From contig NZ_QAYG01000011.1 of NCBI RefSeq assembly GCF_003053845.1, positions 1-64,000 on the forward strand: DNA of 64,000 bases, given 5' to 3'. Source of the DNA: Breoghania corrubedonensis. Lineage in GTDB: Bacteria; Pseudomonadota; Alphaproteobacteria; Rhizobiales; Stappiaceae. Both the position numbers and the translations under genes were made by a program. Below the pieces are notes generated by a model. That model worked only from the letters and a program-made list of their open reading frames with translations. It did no database searches and was not told the origin of the DNA. Positions 63,501 to 64,000 of this stretch are shown here, piece after piece; positions within the stretch are counted from its first letter, which is position 1, and each line of letters starts with the position of its first letter.

Positions 63501-64000
63501 GTAGGGCACGAACAACGTGTCGGCGGCGGGCAGGGTGACCGCGCCGGGAATGGCGAGCCGGTTGGCGGAAATGACGGTGAGGCCAGCATTGGCGGAAAGC
63601 AGCGCGGCCGGCGGACAGCCGTAGCGCGCCGCGAATTCGCCGAGAAGGTCGCCGGCTGCCGGCGTGACGGTTGCCGGCGAGCAGGCACCGAAATCGCCCA
63701 GATAGATGAGCGCTCCGGCCTCGAAGAGATCGGGTGTGGTCAGATTGTTCGAAATCAGATCGGCGGTCGCGGCGCCGCTGGGGTTGTCGGCGAGCGTCGC
63801 CTCGCCCGTCACCACGTAGTGCGCGCTGTGGGCGGTGGCCGAGGCGATCAGCATGCCGGTTTCACCGGCGTAGCTCTCGCCCAGATCATAGGCGTTGAGG
63901 TGGATGCCGAGATCGGCGAAGGCCGTCACCGCGTCCGCGAAGGTCGCCACCGTGCCGCCGCCGGGCAGCGTCGTCTGGCCAACGGTGACGCTCACCCCGT
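60516..64000 (-). CDS. Very large protein with LysM-like modules (5' end outside window)
   Basis: At least 1159 residues are read on the minus strand and the frame stays open to the window edge, so the true N-terminus is missing. I recognise LysM-like modules near visible residues 113-150 (GDLLGEFAARYGCPPAALLSANAGL) and 165-212 (STDTLSRIAAGF... LAERNRNMPGTV), and weaker ones beyond 330. The remainder has no enzyme motif, membrane helix or secretion signal visible. It is rich in Ala, Thr, Asp and Gly, and beta-prone. LysM-like repeats usually bind glycans; large proteins with scattered LysM modules also occur in phage-tail-like injection and toxin-complex loci. I do not recognise the family. 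Confidence 0.7.
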   Translation of the reverse strand, partial: GVSVTVGQTTLPGGGTVATFADAVTAFADLGIHLNAYDLGESYAGETGMLIASATAHSAHYVVTGEATLADNPSGAATADLISNNLTTPDLFEAGALIYLGDFGACSPATVTPAAGDLLGEFAARYGCPPAALLSANAGLTVISANRLAIPGAVTLPAADTLFVPYTLRSTDTLSRIAAGFALSDEPDKATDLAERNRNMPGTVTQGLTFNVDVDGTEVPVDTDGLTTFQAVLDDVQQTAPTATMAEVAAAFDTAGRLAAGGLLVCPPVALAGDTKPSAIAGLYGVTGAAFGLANAGVPGLLVEGVELSAPDPAIASVTIAAHDTLNSAVGRFNALYLEAGLPATATVASVIDDNAEKALFVEGATAVLPPADITLSSTFTPAYPGAAFALTVEMTVARPHELVHDDFTGTSVESVTASIAAPSSGASLNFNDFEEALTDALEDIRLATARMPDHAADLWAVDFGSAGITSVDIARTVTFGSDKLARMIALAPLYGALVSRAGVSIEPLENGSLDPAQAVDMDYQGIDVEIWAGRFLADFDRMLSPANAAAINDIAELQAQFQRMMGAKRTLQGAIPADLEGVFLVNPSSGPTLPRAVTDQNLSAGLVEAKEIFGQALGVSLASGWETAAIVQYDATVNSAWTRSTNPDGTAALYGEGRSTDDQQSADDTRSWRLASAKVDLAETAPFLTLPLSVSDPGAQSHVALDLVYTVSNLEIHRKPVDVATGYTASDWLAMTPVLSGDEIPAALDVALGPSDVPIPLKAFPALPIIVSQSGNGDPAVPVTLDTAALWTFDFAYSHEHAAQDHVVLTAEFNLSPPPQGRMLAGENEDLFTALAQYVAVSDDLNGLLTGLTDPRSTVEPATLVAAVTTFADLADDVASLWSVRLPNSGGVAESGGDDWVAAESYPVSAALQTAQGALESYTLTRLETETGADLGWPDVLVKALDGSWVTLVGQTPAGSSRVYLPPDGETILLPSTRTFSIGWPGLNVGERQNARIELEVIRNADLLGPDGPATAEAFVYRTALVTATDIVTPGITRTDPLPIAGDSVEAALQSAFDTLFPETTRPDDLKLTFGLFYGYTLVAGDDPLVSELAVGLLPDTTLDSGTAETISDALTSWQDKVKPATDGGRWIISLMLYSSYDPGKRVLLSLERLSYEIG

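Noticed and set aside
1-64000. CRISPR arrays, rRNA and tRNA genes
   Set aside because: No regularly spaced direct repeats and no recognisable tRNA or rRNA segments were seen by eye; a covariance-model scan was not possible.

Overview
The window is about 64 kb of dense, GC-rich DNA with short intergenic gaps and many ATGA-type start/stop overlaps. Gene content (NodT-type outer-membrane channel, IolR-type inositol operon with a kinase-DUF2090 IolC fusion, HpaR/HpaE/HpaG/HpaH genes, dispersed GTCAT...ATCCA palindromes, Hpt-rich phosphorelays) suggests an alphaproteobacterium of the Hyphomicrobiales, perhaps Stappia/Pannonibacter-like. The order-level placement is inference, because no rRNA or tRNA gene was recognised.

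Left end (1-7.3 kb): the tail of an IS5-type transposase and its IS end open the window, followed by AT-rich DNA without genes. Then come an RluA-type pseudouridine synthase, a hexapeptide acetyltransferase, a GMC alcohol dehydrogenase paired with a FadB-like beta-oxidation enzyme, a mini zinc-ribbon protein and a hotdog thioesterase.

Efflux block (7.6-20.1 kb, + strand): two periplasmic adaptors in tandem and an RND pump (a TriABC-like arrangement), an OmpR-type response regulator, its histidine kinase, one NodT-type outer-membrane channel, then MacA and MacB. The single channel gene may serve both pumps.

Metal-chelate block (20.3-30.0 kb): a DUF454 membrane protein, an IclR regulator, a TonB-dependent receptor, a FecB-like binding protein, two FecCD-type permeases and an ATPase, followed by an LLM flavin monooxygenase and a DUF3830 protein. 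Together they could import a metal chelate and oxidise it in the cytoplasm.

Signalling and polysaccharide block (30.1-43.5 kb): a hybrid histidine kinase, a free Hpt protein, a second PAS histidine kinase, two single-domain response regulators, a D,D-carboxypeptidase, and a tightly coupled operon encoding a receiver/cysteine-cluster/degenerate-GGDEF-like protein, a processive family-2 glycosyltransferase, a membrane-fusion protein and another Hpt protein. This looks like a phosphorelay-controlled exopolysaccharide synthase and is my best candidate for an undescribed system.

Catabolic blocks (43.5-60.5 kb): a glutamine amidotransferase-like protein; a homoprotocatechuate branch (HpaR divergent from HpaE, then HpaG and HpaH); and a large myo-inositol locus (binding protein, permease, ATPase, IolC, IolD, IolE, IolB; an IolR-type RpiR regulator; divergent IolG and a second Gfo/Idh oxidoreductase). 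Two GGAA-N6-TTCC palindromes sit exactly where IolR should bind.

Right end: a very large protein with LysM-like modules, read on the minus strand and cut by the window edge.
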